A stretch of 64,000 bases of DNA from Paulinella micropora (Eukaryota; Cercozoa; Imbricatea; Euglyphida): the NCBI GenBank assembly GCA_009731375.1, contig BJOX01000320.1:600022-664021 (forward strand), written 5' to 3'. The notes under the pieces were generated by a model, which made no database searches, had not been told where the DNA came from, and saw only the letters and a program-made list of their open reading frames with translations. Made by a program: the position numbers and the translations under genes. Below, piece by piece: positions 22,505 to 53,881 of the stretch; within the stretch, counting starts at the first letter, position 1, and every line of letters starts with the position of its first letter.

Positions 22505-22935
22505 AAACATGAGAAAACACAAACTCAAAACATATACCCTTACCCTCACACTCTCCGAGAAGTAATGTCGGGGTTGGCTACCCTTCTATCCACAGCGAGT
22601 ATGCAGACGTGCCGACCCTCGCATGCCCTTTTGCACGGAATCTATGGTCCAAGGACCTCACCTCTCCCCAGGGAGAGACTGTGCCGTGACGTTCTGAACA
22701 GGCGAGCGGAAAAGAAGGCAGGTTCGGCCCCTCCCAAGTTCCATGCCGACGCGGTCAATCCTGGCCTTACCAAGCGTCAACAGAACCAGCTTTGGGCCCT
22801 GATTCTCGAGTTCGACACCTCTTTCAAGACAAGGCAGGCGTCTTCAAGCACACTGTGGTGTCCCTCCAGCTCAAACCGGATGCTAAGCCAGTTGCAGTCC
22901 AATCCCCGCGTTATACTTGTGGAACTGGCGACGTC
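22505..22935 (+). pseudogene. Decayed retroelement pol fragment (N-terminal to RT)
   Basis: An open frame from about 22505 reads ...NPGLTKRQQNQLWALILEFD. A +1 frame then continues FQDKAGVFKHTVVSL and QLKPDAKPVAVQSPRY. This matches the segment just before RT in LTR-retroelement Pol, where an inhibitory D-H-x-I-x-L, KPV and QxPRY pattern is usual. RT proper does not follow, so it is a relic. The sequence to about 23470 may be coding debris but I could not identify it. Confidence 0.5.
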
Positions 22936-23599
22936 GAACGGGTATGACGGATGGGTACCGGGTACCGAGGATCAGTGCCTTTCCTTTGTTTGGGACGCTT
23001 GTCCGTCGGGCACTGTTTGTGATTGGGAGCTGACTTGGGCTGTGCTATCGGCGCGCATCCGGAGTGTTTTCGGTCACAGCGTTGACGAGCGTGGTCCACA
23101 TCTCGACGGCCGTTGGAGGGTGGGCATAGGGGCTCATGGATGCCTGACCGAGTCCATGGCGGTTCACCAATCGATATGTGCGGGGTGCAAAGACAGGAAA
23201 CGACAGGCGCAGGCTACATATTTTTACAAGACCAGAGTAGGTCGAGTTAGCCATCACTATTGCCCCCTGGCAACGGAATCTTCACGGCAGCGTCCAAGCA
23301 CGTCGGCAACAGCCTGATGGCTTCTGCTTGATCGTGGTAGAAGGCCATGGTTCTGCAAGTATTTTGGGTGACAGGGACGCTTTCTTTGACGTAAATACGA
23401 GAGGCATATTTGAGGGGCAGAACAACTCGTCGTCGTTTGCCTGTGGGGACTTGCCATTGTCCGGTTGATGAAGTCATCACATACATATATACATGCAATT
23501 CATCTGCATGTATGTATGTATGTTATGATTACCTAGTTACCACGTCAGTCTCACAACTACGGTACAGACAGACAGACAGACAGACAGATTGCTTGTTTG

Positions 23600-23858
23600 T
23601 ATTTGCCTTGATATACTTTCGTTTTGTCACTGTAAGTTTGATGTTTAGTTATATTTCTTTCTGTTCTTTTCTTTGTCTACTGTCTTCTATCTTTCTTTCT
23701 CTCTCTTTCTCTTTCTGTCCCTCTATCTTTCTCCTCTTATAGGTCTCTTTCTGAACCTTAGTCAGTCCTCCTTTAGCAGCTCCCTAGGGCCAGTTCGCTC
23801 GATTATAGTTTGTCTCTTCTTTCTTTCTTTCTATACTTTCTTCTAAATCTTGCTTACT

Positions 23859-23892
<34 letters not shown>

Positions 23893-23934
23893 AAATAATA
23901 ATAATAATAATAATAAAATAATAATAATATAATG

Positions 23935-24016
<82 letters not shown>
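23600..24016. repeat. TTTC-rich tract and (TAA)n microsatellite
   Basis: Pyrimidine-rich sequence to about 23845, then CTTGCTTACTG followed by (TAA)n at 23858-24016. The CTTGCTTACTG tag also precedes poly-A at about 25116 and 25335 (plus strand) and 25501-25520 (minus strand), so it appears to be the 3' end of a retroposon family. Confidence 0.85.
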
Positions 24017-24018
<2 letters not shown>

Positions 24019-24029
24019 TTGACAATACT

Positions 24030-24147
24030 ATATCTGAGGCGTACTGATGCAGCTAATGGCATATCCTCAACGGACATAAGCCTCCAATACCCTTGTTCGA
24101 GGTCCTCCACCCCCCCGTGTCAGTCTCTCGCCTGATGATCGGGGCCA
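24030..24147. repeat. Dispersed repeat shared with 43.2 kb
   Basis: Contains TACTGATGCAGCTAATGGCA, ACATAAGCCTCCA and CCCTTGTTCGAGGT. The first two blocks occur inverted, and the third directly, in the 43190-43335 island. The block runs into the N gap at 24148-24829. Confidence 0.65.
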
Positions 24148-24829
24148 NNNNNNNNNNNNNNNNNNNNNNNNNNNNNNNNNNNNNNNNNNNNNNNNNNNNN
24201 NNNNNNNNNNNNNNNNNNNNNNNNNNNNNNNNNNNNNNNNNNNNNNNNNNNNNNNNNNNNNNNNNNNNNNNNNNNNNNNNNNNNNNNNNNNNNNNNNNNN
24301 NNNNNNNNNNNNNNNNNNNNNNNNNNNNNNNNNNNNNNNNNNNNNNNNNNNNNNNNNNNNNNNNNNNNNNNNNNNNNNNNNNNNNNNNNNNNNNNNNNNN
24401 NNNNNNNNNNNNNNNNNNNNNNNNNNNNNNNNNNNNNNNNNNNNNNNNNNNNNNNNNNNNNNNNNNNNNNNNNNNNNNNNNNNNNNNNNNNNNNNNNNNN
24501 NNNNNNNNNNNNNNNNNNNNNNNNNNNNNNNNNNNNNNNNNNNNNNNNNNNNNNNNNNNNNNNNNNNNNNNNNNNNNNNNNNNNNNNNNNNNNNNNNNNN
24601 NNNNNNNNNNNNNNNNNNNNNNNNNNNNNNNNNNNNNNNNNNNNNNNNNNNNNNNNNNNNNNNNNNNNNNNNNNNNNNNNNNNNNNNNNNNNNNNNNNNN
24701 NNNNNNNNNNNNNNNNNNNNNNNNNNNNNNNNNNNNNNNNNNNNNNNNNNNNNNNNNNNNNNNNNNNNNNNNNNNNNNNNNNNNNNNNNNNNNNNNNNNN
24801 NNNNNNNNNNNNNNNNNNNNNNNNNNNNN

Positions 24830-24945
24830 CGGGGGTGTCATTAGAGCTTATCGTCAATTCTTCGTACTCCCCTCACGGGTGAGACGATGGAGGCGCATGT
24901 GCAGAAATGCATCAGCCATTGACAGAGAAGCACTATTATGTATAT
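24830..24945 (+). mobile_element. SINE-like 3' body (copy of 42.4-kb SINE)
   Basis: About 110 bp from the gap edge (CGGGGGTGTCATTAGAGC...) to GACAGAGAAGCACTATTA, essentially the same as 42375-42484. The copy at 42.2 kb has a tRNA-like head; here the head would lie in the N gap (24148-24829). Confidence 0.7.
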
Positions 24946-25112
24946 GTTTATGGATATATATATATGTATATATATAGTATATACATATATATATTACATA
25001 TATATGTGTATATTTATATATATATTATATATATATGTATCTACATATATGTATATTATATATATATTATATATATATACATATACATATTATATATACA
25101 TATATGAATAAT
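24945..25112. repeat. TA-rich (ATGTATAT) microsatellite
   Basis: TATATATGTATATA-type simple sequence directly after the SINE-like body. No coding potential. Confidence 0.9.
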
Positions 25113-25159
25113 ATTAAACCTTGCTTACTGTAAAAAAAAATCAAAAAAAAACAAAAAAA

Positions 25160-25372
25160 GTTCTCTCTCTTTCCTTTTCTTTTATCTTATTTGATTTTTC
25201 TTTCCGAGGAGCCTAGCTGTTGAACTTTAGTTCCAGTTTTCCTTACGAGCTTGCACTGTTGTTCGCCGGGACCAGAATTCATATGAATTAAGCTCTTCAA
25301 AAATGTGTTCATCTTTGTTTTCTCTATTCAATCTTGCTTACTGGGGAGAGGAAAAAAAAAAAAACAAAAAAA
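25160..25372 (+). mobile_element. Short retroposon family B, copy 1
   Basis: A pyrimidine-rich start is followed by a core with TTAGTTCCAG, CCTTACGAGCTTGCACTG, CCAGAATTCAT and AATTAAGCTCTTC, then CTTGCTTACTG and a poly-A tract at about 25351-25373. The same core occurs inverted at 25545-25638 and directly near 26611-26680. Copies in both orientations with A-rich tails point to a short non-autonomous retroposon. Confidence 0.6.
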
Positions 25373-25494
25373 AATTGTTCATGTTCCCTTTTGTGTTTTG
25401 TTTTTGAAGAAGAAGAAAAAAGAGATAGAGAGAAAGGATAATAAAGAGTCGAACTTCCTCATCATTTCACTTCAAGATCTCTAGATCGGCGAAC

Positions 25495-25690
25495 TTTTTT
25501 TACAGTAAGCAAGGTTTAATGAGGAAAACGAAAAAAATAAAGAAGAGCTTAATTCGAATGAATTCTGGTTCCAAGGAACGACAGTGCAAGCTCATAAGGA
25601 AATCTGGAACTAAGGTTCGTCAGAAAGCTCCTGGAAAGAGTAAAATGGACGAGAAAAGAAAGAGAAAAAAGATAGAAAGAAAGAAAGAAA
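25495..25690 (-). mobile_element. Short retroposon family B, copy 2 (inverted)
   Basis: On the minus strand the order is pyrimidine-rich start, core (CTTAGTTCCAGATTTCC ... GAATTAAGCTCTTC), ATTAAACCTTGCTTACTGTA, then poly-A. Two copies lie head to head or tail to tail within 500 bp and could form a long hairpin in RNA. Confidence 0.6.
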
Positions 25691-25769
25691 GGGACAAAGA
25701 AAAAGAAAAAACAAGGAAAAGAATAGAGAACGAAGAAAAAACTACAAAGAATGATAACTTCTTCTTCTC

Positions 25770-25832
<63 letters not shown>
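25770..25832. repeat. CT dinucleotide microsatellite
   Basis: (CT)n with one CG interruption. Confidence 0.95.
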
Positions 25833-25838
<6 letters not shown>

Positions 25839-26052
25839 CACCGTATGCAAGGTTCTCCCTCTTTTTCTCTTTCTTTTCCCCTTTTGTTTTCTTTTATCTA
25901 TTTCGTTTTTCTTACATGCTGCTGCTTGTTAGGTTTGGTCATGTTCATGTGCGGTATGGCTTTATGTTTATGGTTGTGGCTTGTGGAGTTTCTTCTGGTC
26001 TATCGGGGTGGGGTGCGGAGTGGTTTGGCTCGACTAGCTTGAGGCTGCATGT

Positions 26053-26241
26053 CTATGAGGTTGCCAGGCTTGGGCTGGTCCTTACGGATATTGCAGCACT
26101 CGGCATAATCGCGTCGCGAATCGCCACGTCGAGCCTTACTACGCTCTGCACACCACCCTCACTGGCTACGATGGCCCATGGGTGCGGGTGAATTGCGTTA
26201 GCTGCAGTTTCCTTAAGGGCTGTCTCACTTTCAATTGATCT
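26053..26241 (-). pseudogene. Possible armadillo-repeat coding relic
   Basis: A minus-strand frame of about 63 codons reads SETALKETAANAI, then IVASEGGVQSVVRL, then AIRDAIMPSAAISV. The A-L-K-x-x-A-A-x-A-I and GGV-x-x-V-V spacing resembles ARM repeats such as those of SPAG6/PF16-type proteins. That is recall by eye, not an alignment. It ends in TAG with no clear splice sites, so it may be an isolated exon or pseudogene. Confidence 0.25.
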
Positions 26242-26574
26242 CACTTGCGCCCATTGTTAGTTATATCTTACCTCTGCCGCGCTTTCTGCTCTTGCCTTCT
26301 AGTTCAGTATCGTCTCCCTTGCCCCTGTCTGGCCTTGTGTTTGTTTGTTTGTGTTTGCTTTTGGTGTTTGTCGCTGCCTCTGTTTTTGTCTTTTTGTCTT
26401 GTGTTTGTTTCTTTTGTTTCGCTTGTTTTTGTTTTTGTTTTTGTTTTTTTTTTTTTCTTTTCGTTTCTTTTTGTTCCTATTCTCTGTGTTTTGTTTTTTT
26501 TTTGTTTCTTCGTTCTCTTTTCTTTTCCTGGTTTTTCTTATCACTTTGTAAAACTTCTTTGTTCCTTTCTTTCT

Positions 26575-26690
26575 GTCTTTTTTCTCTTTCTTTTCTCTTT
26601 CATCTTATTCTTTCCAGGAGCTTTCTGTTGAGATGAACCTTAGTTCCAGATTTCCTTATGAGCTTGTACTGTTGACTCAGCAGACGGTAT
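26575..26690 (+). mobile_element. Short retroposon family B, copy 3 (truncated)
   Basis: Carries CCAGGAGCTTTCTG, CTTAGTTCCAGATTTCC and GAGCTTGTACTGTTG as in copies 1 and 2, then diverges before the AATTAAGCTCTTC block and has no tail. Confidence 0.55.
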
Positions 26691-26712
26691 GCATAAGCAT
26701 GAGAAAATTTAG

Positions 26713-27079
26713 GCCGGAACTCACAACTTGCCGATTTATATATATCCGGTGCCATTGATTTTCGTGCCAAAGAAAACATTTCAAGAACACTGTTTGACAC
26801 TCGAACTCTCTTTCACTCACAACGTCACGAAACCTGCAACACTTCAGGTGATGTTACATAATCAGTTAATATGCCTGATGCTGCATATTACTTGTTTGGA
26901 TGAAAAAATGAAAGAGGAAAAGTATCCATGCCAGACTGAAGATGTCGAAAAATATCCATGTGGTGGTTATGTTCTCAACGCATACACTAGAGAGCTCACA
27001 GGCCAAGCAACTTGCCATTTTGAAACCTTAACCCTTTTCTTGCAAGACGCATGGCAAGTTCAGATTCATTTCAAACGAT
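26713..27079 (+). CDS. Unassigned exon preceding the GTAT microsatellite
   Basis: An open exon between a TTTAG acceptor (26711-26712) and a GTATGTATG donor at 27080. It encodes about 122 residues, beginning AGTHNLPIYIYPVPLIFVP, with mixed hydrophobic and charged composition that looks like real protein. An alternative donor lies after ...PATLQ at about 26848. It ends in phase 1, which does not join directly to the first SAM exon, so it may belong to another gene or need a further exon. No family recognised. Confidence 0.4.
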
Positions 27080-27844
27080 GTATGTATGTATGTATGTGTG
27101 TATGTATGTATGTATGTATGTATGTATGTATGTATGTATGTATGTATGTATGTATGTACGTATGTATGTATGTATGTATGTATGTATGTGTACACATGAG
27201 TACTCATATGTATGTATGTATGTATGTACATACATATGTATGTATGTATGTATGTACATATGTATGTATGTATGTAAGTATGTATGTATGTATGTATGTA
27301 TGTATGTATGTATGTAGGTATGTAGGTATGTATGTATGTAGTTAGGTAGGTAGATAGGTAGGTATGTGTATGTATGTACCATATGTATGTATGTATGTAT
27401 GTATGTAACATATGTATACATGCATGCATGCATGTATGTATGCATGTATGTATGTACATATGTATGTATGTATGTCTGTATGTATGTATGTATGTATGTA
27501 TGTATGTATGTATGTATGATGTATGTATGTATGGTATGTATGGTATGTATGTATGTATGTATGTCTGTATGTCTGTATGTATGTATGTATGTATGTATGT
27601 ATGTATTGTATGTATGTATTGTATGTATGTATGTATGTATGTATGTATGTATGTATGTATGTACACATGTCTTGTATGTATGTATATATGTATTGTATGT
27701 ATGTACATATGTATTATATGTATGTATGTATCTATGTATCTATGTATGTATGTGTATGTATGTATGTATGTATGTATGTATGTATGTATGTATGTATGTA
27801 TGTATGTATCTATGTATCTATGTATCTATGTATATGCATGTATG

Positions 27845-27876
<32 letters not shown>

Positions 27877-27899
27877 TGTTTGTATGAATGCATGTATGC

Positions 27900-27932
<33 letters not shown>

Positions 27933-28470
27933 TGTATGTATGTATATGTATGTATATGTATGTATGTATGTATGTATGTATGAATGCATGTATGCATATA
28001 TGTATGCATGTATGCATGTATGTATGTATGTATGTATGTATGTATATGTGTATGCATGCATGTATGTATGTATGTATGTATGTATGTACCAATATCTATG
28101 TATTAATGTATAAATGTATGTAGGAATGTATCTATGTCTATGTATCTATGTATGTATGTATGTATGTATGTATGTATGTATGTATGTATGTATGTATGCA
28201 GTACGTACGTACGTCATACGTACGTATGCATGCATGCATGTATTCCATATGCATGCATGTATGTCATGCTTGCATGTATGTCGTGCATTCATGCATTCAT
28301 GTATGTATGTATGTATGTATGTATGTATGTATGTATGTATGTATGTCATGTTATGTCATGTTATGCCATGTCATGTTGTGTTTGTTTGTATGTATGTATG
28401 TATGTATGTATGTAAGTGTGTATGTATTTATGCAGGTGTCCATATATGTATGCAAGTTTCTGCATTCCAA
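27080..28470. repeat. (GTAT)n / (GCAT)n microsatellite
   Basis: About 1.4 kb of GTAT units with GCAT, GTAC and CTAT variants and CATGT variants near 28340-28375. It begins exactly at a potential GT donor. Long Met-Tyr-Val-Cys or Ile-His-Thr frames on both strands come from the repeat. Confidence 0.97.
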
Positions 28471-28521
28471 TCCATAATTACATCCTCGGTTGCATTTAAA
28501 TCTTTATCCATATCTGTACAG

Positions 28522-48893
<20,372 letters not shown>

Positions 48894-48927
48894 CCCATTA
48901 AGCACGACACAGACGGTTAGCCTAGAA

Positions 48928-49048
48928 AATATGGTGATAATAATTTTGATATGTCCGGATCGGCCTTATTGCCGCTGGAGCCAGTGCGGGCGGGCAGTGA
49001 GTGCCACGCGATCAGCATTGTGCAGCCGCGAGGCGGGCGGTCAGCACA
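48928..49048 (+). pseudogene. Duplicate of the terminal exon
   Basis: Reads KYGDNNFDMSGSALLPLEPV, then RAGSECHAISIV, to a TGA. It matches the end of exon 48706-48893 (KYSDDNNFDMSGSALLPIEP). It lies after the TAG stop and so would be 3' UTR, or an alternative last exon. Confidence 0.75.
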
Positions 49049-49074
49049 TTGAGCCAGATGAAAATCTCTCTCTT

Positions 49075-49196
49075 AGGCTCTCTCTCTCTCTCTCAATCTC
49101 TCTATCTCTCTCTCTCTCTCTCTCAATCTCTCTCTCTCAATCTCTCTCTCTCTCTCAATCTCTCTCTCTCAATCTCTCTCTCTCTCTCTCTCTCAA

Positions 49197-49229
<33 letters not shown>

Positions 49230-49260
49230 CTCACACACACACACACACACACACTGTCTC

Positions 49261-49308
<48 letters not shown>

Positions 49309-49375
49309 CTCTCTCTCTCTCTCTCTCTCTCATACACACACATACACTCAAACACTGTTTAACACACGCACACTC
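49075..49375. repeat. CT and CA microsatellites
   Basis: (CT)n with AATCTCT interruptions, (CA)n, and a short CTAT run. Confidence 0.95.
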
Positions 49376-49381
49376 CCGTAG

Positions 49382-49981
49382 TGCCGAGAGTTCGGTTTAC
49401 TTCGAGAAGACATCATCGAGTCATCCGGCCGCCTTATATTTAAAACCATTCACAAAATTACAGTGCCTCGTTCTGGTTATATTAATATTCAAATATTATT
49501 TGATTTGTTCACCATTATTCGAGACCATTACATAATTAATATTCGGCCCGCAGGGCACACTCTGTTGGGCAAAGTCTTTCCGTCCTTGATTCCGTCTCCG
49601 ATGAAAAAATGTGTTGACTTTTTTGCATAATCATCTTATCATGAGTTACTACATAAACAAATTGAAGATTATTGAGGAACTTTCTGGGTATTAATAAAAC
49701 GCGGCAGCCGGCCAAGACTATTGAGAGTGAGCAACGCAGCTCAAAATTTCGGGCGAAACGAGAATCCGAGTCATCAGCTATTAATATATAATAAGACCGC
49801 TGTTCAAAAATTTATTAAAATTTGATGAATTATGCTGAAACAAACAGGATTGGGGAAAGTCGATGGACTGACGATGTTGTTCCGGCATTAAGTATATAGT
49901 CAAGTTGTGCTATGCAAAATACTGAATTGGTTAATTTACGGTACTGTTCCGATATTAGTGGGTAAACGGTATGAGTCACAG
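49382..49981. other. AT-rich intergenic spacer
   Basis: Six hundred bases of AT-rich unique sequence up to the LTR of element 2. No gene or repeat recognised. Confidence 0.5.
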
Positions 49982-50230
49982 TGTTACAATCCCCGAAGAT
50001 AGCTCAATAAAAAGTCGGTGATACAACCAGACACAAATCCCCAAAAGAGAATGATGTCTCGTTATATTAGCTCAGTGAAGCCGAAAAGAAAACGGCAACA
50101 GACCAAGCGGTTAAAATGGCATTATGTCAAATCCTGCCAAACGATATTGAAAATAATGGAAAAAAACTAGGTGCACCTGACACCAGAAAAAGGGTACTTT
50201 TTACCGGCTATCCGGGGGGCGATGCCTACA
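49982..50230 (-). repeat. 3' LTR of element 2
   Basis: 249 bp with TG...CA ends, a direct repeat of 59350-59596. Confidence 0.9.
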
Positions 50231-50248
50231 GTACCCCTTCCCGTTTTT
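50231..50248 (-). promoter_or_regulatory. Polypurine tract of element 2
   Basis: The minus strand reads AAAAACGGGAAGGGGTAC immediately before the LTR start TGTAGG. Confidence 0.82.
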
Positions 50249-50631
50249 ATGACGGAAATATGCAATATTTTCGTCATATAATTGCTGATTTTTTTTCTGC
50301 ACAAACGCTACGGGGTGTCGCAACTAAGTGCATTAACCCACGGATAGACGGTGCAGTGGATATATAAAACGCATACGCCAGACACGAGTCAACTATAAAT
50401 CTCCAGCCTCGTTTTTGTAAATAAAAACTCCTCCTTCCACACTTGTTGTCCCCCCCGTAACTTAATTCTGAGGCAGTATGTCAAGAACAAATAGTATTAC
50501 TATTGCAATAAAAGCAGCGTTATAATTTTTCTCCTTCTCCAAAAACACTTCCGATCAGTAAATACATTGTCTTTTAATAACATACCCTTGTATTCAATCG
50601 GTTACCTTAATATAGTACTAGGGGGCCAGAC

Positions 50632-50934
50632 CTAATAACTATATCCAAAGCCGGGGTGAGTGAGCCCGACCATGCGATATGCCGACACAAGTAGAGACGG
50701 ACCGTGCTGGTATGACGATATTAAGTATATCCAAAGAAAAAAATTTAATATGTCTACTATGAGAACATTTTTTGAGAACATCACCCTGGATACTTGAAGC
50801 AGGGTCGTACCAGGAACACCATCGCTAAACTCACAAGCGATCCCCTTATACGGTGTCGTATCCATTTGCCGATTGACCCTCGCACTCATATGTTGCGATA
50901 AAAATGCCAAGTAACAACAATGGTATAAAAACAT
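50632..50934 (-). CDS. Small ORF in envelope position of element 2
   Basis: A 100-residue ORF starting 92 bp after the pol stop on the same strand. It has a hydrophobic stretch near residues 56-75 (NVLIVDILNFFLWIYLISSY) that could span a membrane, and an N-terminus MFLYHCCYLAFLSQH that could be a signal or second segment. It may be a small membrane protein comparable in position to the anchored ORF of element 1, or a chance frame. No similarity recognised. Confidence 0.3.
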   Translation of the reverse strand: MFLYHCCYLAFLSQHMSARVNRQMDTTPYKGIACEFSDGVPGTTLLQVSRVMFSKNVLIVDILNFFLWIYLISSYQHGPSLLVSAYRMVGLTHPGFGYSY

Positions 50935-51025
50935 TTTAATAAGACATGATCTGACATGGGCACTATGAGATTAATCCACATGCAGCTTTCAATGTCCGAC
51001 GCGTGATAAAAGAAAAAAATGTCAC

Positions 51026-53881
51026 TTACTGCCTTCGTCGCCTTGCGCGAACCCCTTTGCCAGGTGGCGGGCCGCCAACAAAAGTCAAGTCAAACTTCGA
51101 CTCCTCCAGAATGTCCCATATTTTGTTAGGGATGGCGCCCAAAGATAAGTCAAAAGGAATGTCAAGCACTCCTCTAGGCAGTGACTGAATAGTCCACGCA
51201 GTGTGGTCTTTGTCTCGAAGGGTAATAGTATCATCCCATGTCTCGAGATTTTTCGCGTCTTTGTACACCGGTAAATATTGTCTAGCTTTTGGATCCTCAA
51301 CAGGGTCCATGCTTCTCCAAAAATGGAGTACCGGTTGTATCGTTTTTGCTGCTAAGGATCTCTTCGATGTCCGTGCTGCCCGTGTAGTCTGCGGGACCGC
51401 CACAGCTCGCATGAGATAAAGATCTGAGAGAGTGTCATCGGCAACATGAGATTCTGCCGGTCTCAACAGATAAAAAGCGTCTCGGACCCACTTGATGGCC
51501 GCAATCGCCTCTCCTTCCTTCCATCGCACATGTCGAATGTCCACATTACCCGCGTTCGGGTTAGTGTCCTTCTCCCCTCCTCCTCCATGGACATCCGTCG
51601 CTCGCGTCGACCTTGCCACCTTCCTCGGTTGGTCGAAGATGAGATCGTTTTGCGCTCTCCTCCTCTGCGCCTCCGTGAACTTCTCCTTCGTACCGCCGCG
51701 GACTATGGGGGCTTTAGACTGAGTCCCCGCCGCGCTTTTGCGGTTTGAGTCTTCCTTACTCTCCTTCTCGGTCTCCTCCTTCTCCGTGACCGGTGCCCGA
51801 TAGGCATTCTCCTCCTCTAAGGTATCCTCCTTCTGTATAGGCGGTACCTCTTTGAAGTCCTCCTTCATCCGTTTCAACGCCTCCTCAACGGATTCATCCT
51901 CAAGTAAGAAGGGGTCATATTTGATCAGCCTTCGAACATTCACAATCTGCACCTTCCCTCTACCCCTGATCTTATAATTCAGAGGTCCCATCTGTTCCAT
52001 GATCTGGTATGGTCCTTTCCAGTGGGTAAACAGCTTAGAGCTAACCCCCTTAGGGACTTGAGGATGGTACAAGAGTACAATATCCCCAACCTGGAAACGG
52101 ACTTGATCTAAGTGCGCTTGTCGCACTCCTTGTGCGTCAGTCTTTCTGCGCTCCGCCTCCCTGTGCGCCGCAACTATTTGTTCCGCCTCCATCTTCGCTC
52201 TTAGTCTCATCCCGAACAACTCATCCTCATCTGCCCAAGTGTCTTTTGGATGCAGAAGTGAGGTTGGGATATTAGGCTCTCGGCCGTAAACCAATTGATA
52301 TGGCGAGACTGAGCTCCTGGCTCCTCCTAATGCCGATGAGGGTAGACAGTTCATTGCAAAGGCAAATGAAGGTGCTGCCTCCACCCAGGCTCTCTGATTC
52401 TCCTTCTTCATACAGTACATCTTAAGCGAGGCTTTGAGAGGTCTATGTACCCGCTCGATCTTGCCATTCGCTCTCGGGTTATAGGCAGTAACATATTGCC
52501 ATTTCATCCCGTAGTACTTAGATAGTCTGTCGATGACTTCATTATTAAAGTCAGAACCTCGATCAGAACATATCTTTCTAGGCACTCCGATCTGCGAGAC
52601 GATCCTATCGATCAGAGCCTCCGCAGTTGTCTTGCCTGTAGCGTCCTTAACAGGAACAACCCAGACATAATTGGTGGCTCGATCTATTGCGGTAAGAAGG
52701 TATCTGTACCCTTCTGCCGATTCGGGGAAAGGTCCCACATGATCGATGTGTAAAAATTCAAACATCCCGGCGTGTAACGGGAATGTACCGATCAGGCCAA
52801 AGTTCGCCTTCAGCGGTGTCTTTGTGGTTTTGCATGGGATGCATGCGTCCACTTCCCTGTCTATCTCCTCCTTCATCCCTTTCCACCAAAATCGCCTCGC
52901 TATGAACCAATGAGTTCTTTGTCGACCCGGATGTGCCAGTAAGGGGCAGTTATGGGCTGCGACATATATAAAGCGCCTCAACTTCTCTGGTACCCAGAGA
53001 GTCCATTTGTCAGGCTGTGATGCAAATTTGCCATGCTGGCCCTTGTACCACAATAGCCCATCTCTCCACGCCATCTCCTTCATCTGATCTTTGATCTGTG
53101 GAGTCTTTTTAAGCTCATTAGGGTTCTTGTATAACGTTATGAGCTCCTTGAACTCCGGATCCGTCGCCTGTTGCTGCCTCCACGCGGTAGGCGAGGCGAT
53201 ATGAATAGTACCGTCCTCCAATCTTACTCCTACACTTTCCGGGTCTTCATCAAGGTCGCTTCGATTTTCCTGTGGAGGTTCAGTACAGACCTCAGTCGTC
53301 TCCTCCTCTTCTTTTATATTCGCCTTCGCGTTCTCGTATGCCTCATAAGACCACTCAGCGTCTTCGAGAACATGCGCCTCACAGCATATGCCATGCTCCG
53401 GGCCTTGAGGACTATATCGTAGACCCGTGCGGTCATAACGAACGCCTCTTGCCATCTGCATCGCCTCTATGTGGCTCACCTCGTATACCTTGTCCGTGGA
53501 CAGGTCCATCATCTCCACTGATGATACGAGAGCCGACACCTCCGACTGAAACTCTAGCCTGGAAAGGCTATCAGCGACTACGTTTCGCTTTCCCGGTAAG
53601 TAGACCATCGTGAAATTGAAACATGACAAGAAAGCTTGCCACCGTGCCAAACGGCCGGTTTGTTCATGATTCATCAACCAAAGAAGGTTGTGATGATCGG
53701 TCCTAACCGTGAATAGAGGTCCTCCCCACAAGTATTCTCTGAGCCTCTTGAGAGCCCATGCTACTGCCAACGCCTCCCTCTGTCGCGTGCAGTAATTTCG
53801 CTCCGCCGCACACAGCTTTCTACTAATAAACATGATCGGGCGCAACTTTTTCTCCTCATCTTCCTGTTGCAGCACCGCGCC
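51026..53881 (-). CDS. RNase H, integrase and C-terminal domain of element 2 Pol
   Basis: A 949-residue frame ending in TAA. RNase H: LQQEDEEKKLRPIMF, NYCTRQREALAVAWA, VRTDHHNLLWL, DSLSRL (first catalytic Asp lost in the gap). Integrase: zinc-binding AAHNCPLLAHPGRQ and CIPCK, then D (LHIDHVGP), D (SDRGSDF) and E (NGKIERVHR) with 35 residues between the last two. A GPY/F-like module follows (WKGPYQIMEQMGPLNYKI), then a charged linker and the C-terminal domain beginning YLLRPAESHVADDTLSD and ending FVGGPPPGK, shared with element 1. Intact from RNase H to stop, so it serves as the reference for the damaged copy in element 1. Confidence 0.9.
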   Translation of the reverse strand, partial: GAVLQQEDEEKKLRPIMFISRKLCAAERNYCTRQREALAVAWALKRLREYLWGGPLFTVRTDHHNLLWLMNHEQTGRLARWQAFLSCFNFTMVYLPGKRNVVADSLSRLEFQSEVSALVSSVEMMDLSTDKVYEVSHIEAMQMARGVRYDRTGLRYSPQGPEHGICCEAHVLEDAEWSYEAYENAKANIKEEEETTEVCTEPPQENRSDLDEDPESVGVRLEDGTIHIASPTAWRQQQATDPEFKELITLYKNPNELKKTPQIKDQMKEMAWRDGLLWYKGQHGKFASQPDKWTLWVPEKLRRFIYVAAHNCPLLAHPGRQRTHWFIARRFWWKGMKEEIDREVDACIPCKTTKTPLKANFGLIGTFPLHAGMFEFLHIDHVGPFPESAEGYRYLLTAIDRATNYVWVVPVKDATGKTTAEALIDRIVSQIGVPRKICSDRGSDFNNEVIDRLSKYYGMKWQYVTAYNPRANGKIERVHRPLKASLKMYCMKKENQRAWVEAAPSFAFAMNCLPSSALGGARSSVSPYQLVYGREPNIPTSLLHPKDTWADEDELFGMRLRAKMEAEQIVAAHREAERRKTDAQGVRQAHLDQVRFQVGDIVLLYHPQVPKGVSSKLFTHWKGPYQIMEQMGPLNYKIRGRGKVQIVNVRRLIKYDPFLLEDESVEEALKRMKEDFKEVPPIQKEDTLEEENAYRAPVTEKEETEKESKEDSNRKSAAGTQSKAPIVRGGTKEKFTEAQRRRAQNDLIFDQPRKVARSTRATDVHGGGGEKDTNPNAGNVDIRHVRWKEGEAIAAIKWVRDAFYLLRPAESHVADDTLSDLYLMRAVAVPQTTRAARTSKRSLAAKTIQPVLHFWRSMDPVEDPKARQYLPVYKDAKNLETWDDTITLRDKDHTAWTIQSLPRGVLDIPFDLSLGAIPNKIWDILEESKFDLTFVGGPPPGKGVRARRRRQ

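Noticed and set aside
22911-23498. Overlapping small ORFs on the minus strand near 23 kb
   Set aside because: No recognisable motif and several competing frames; at most debris of the retroelement fragment at 22.5-22.9 kb.
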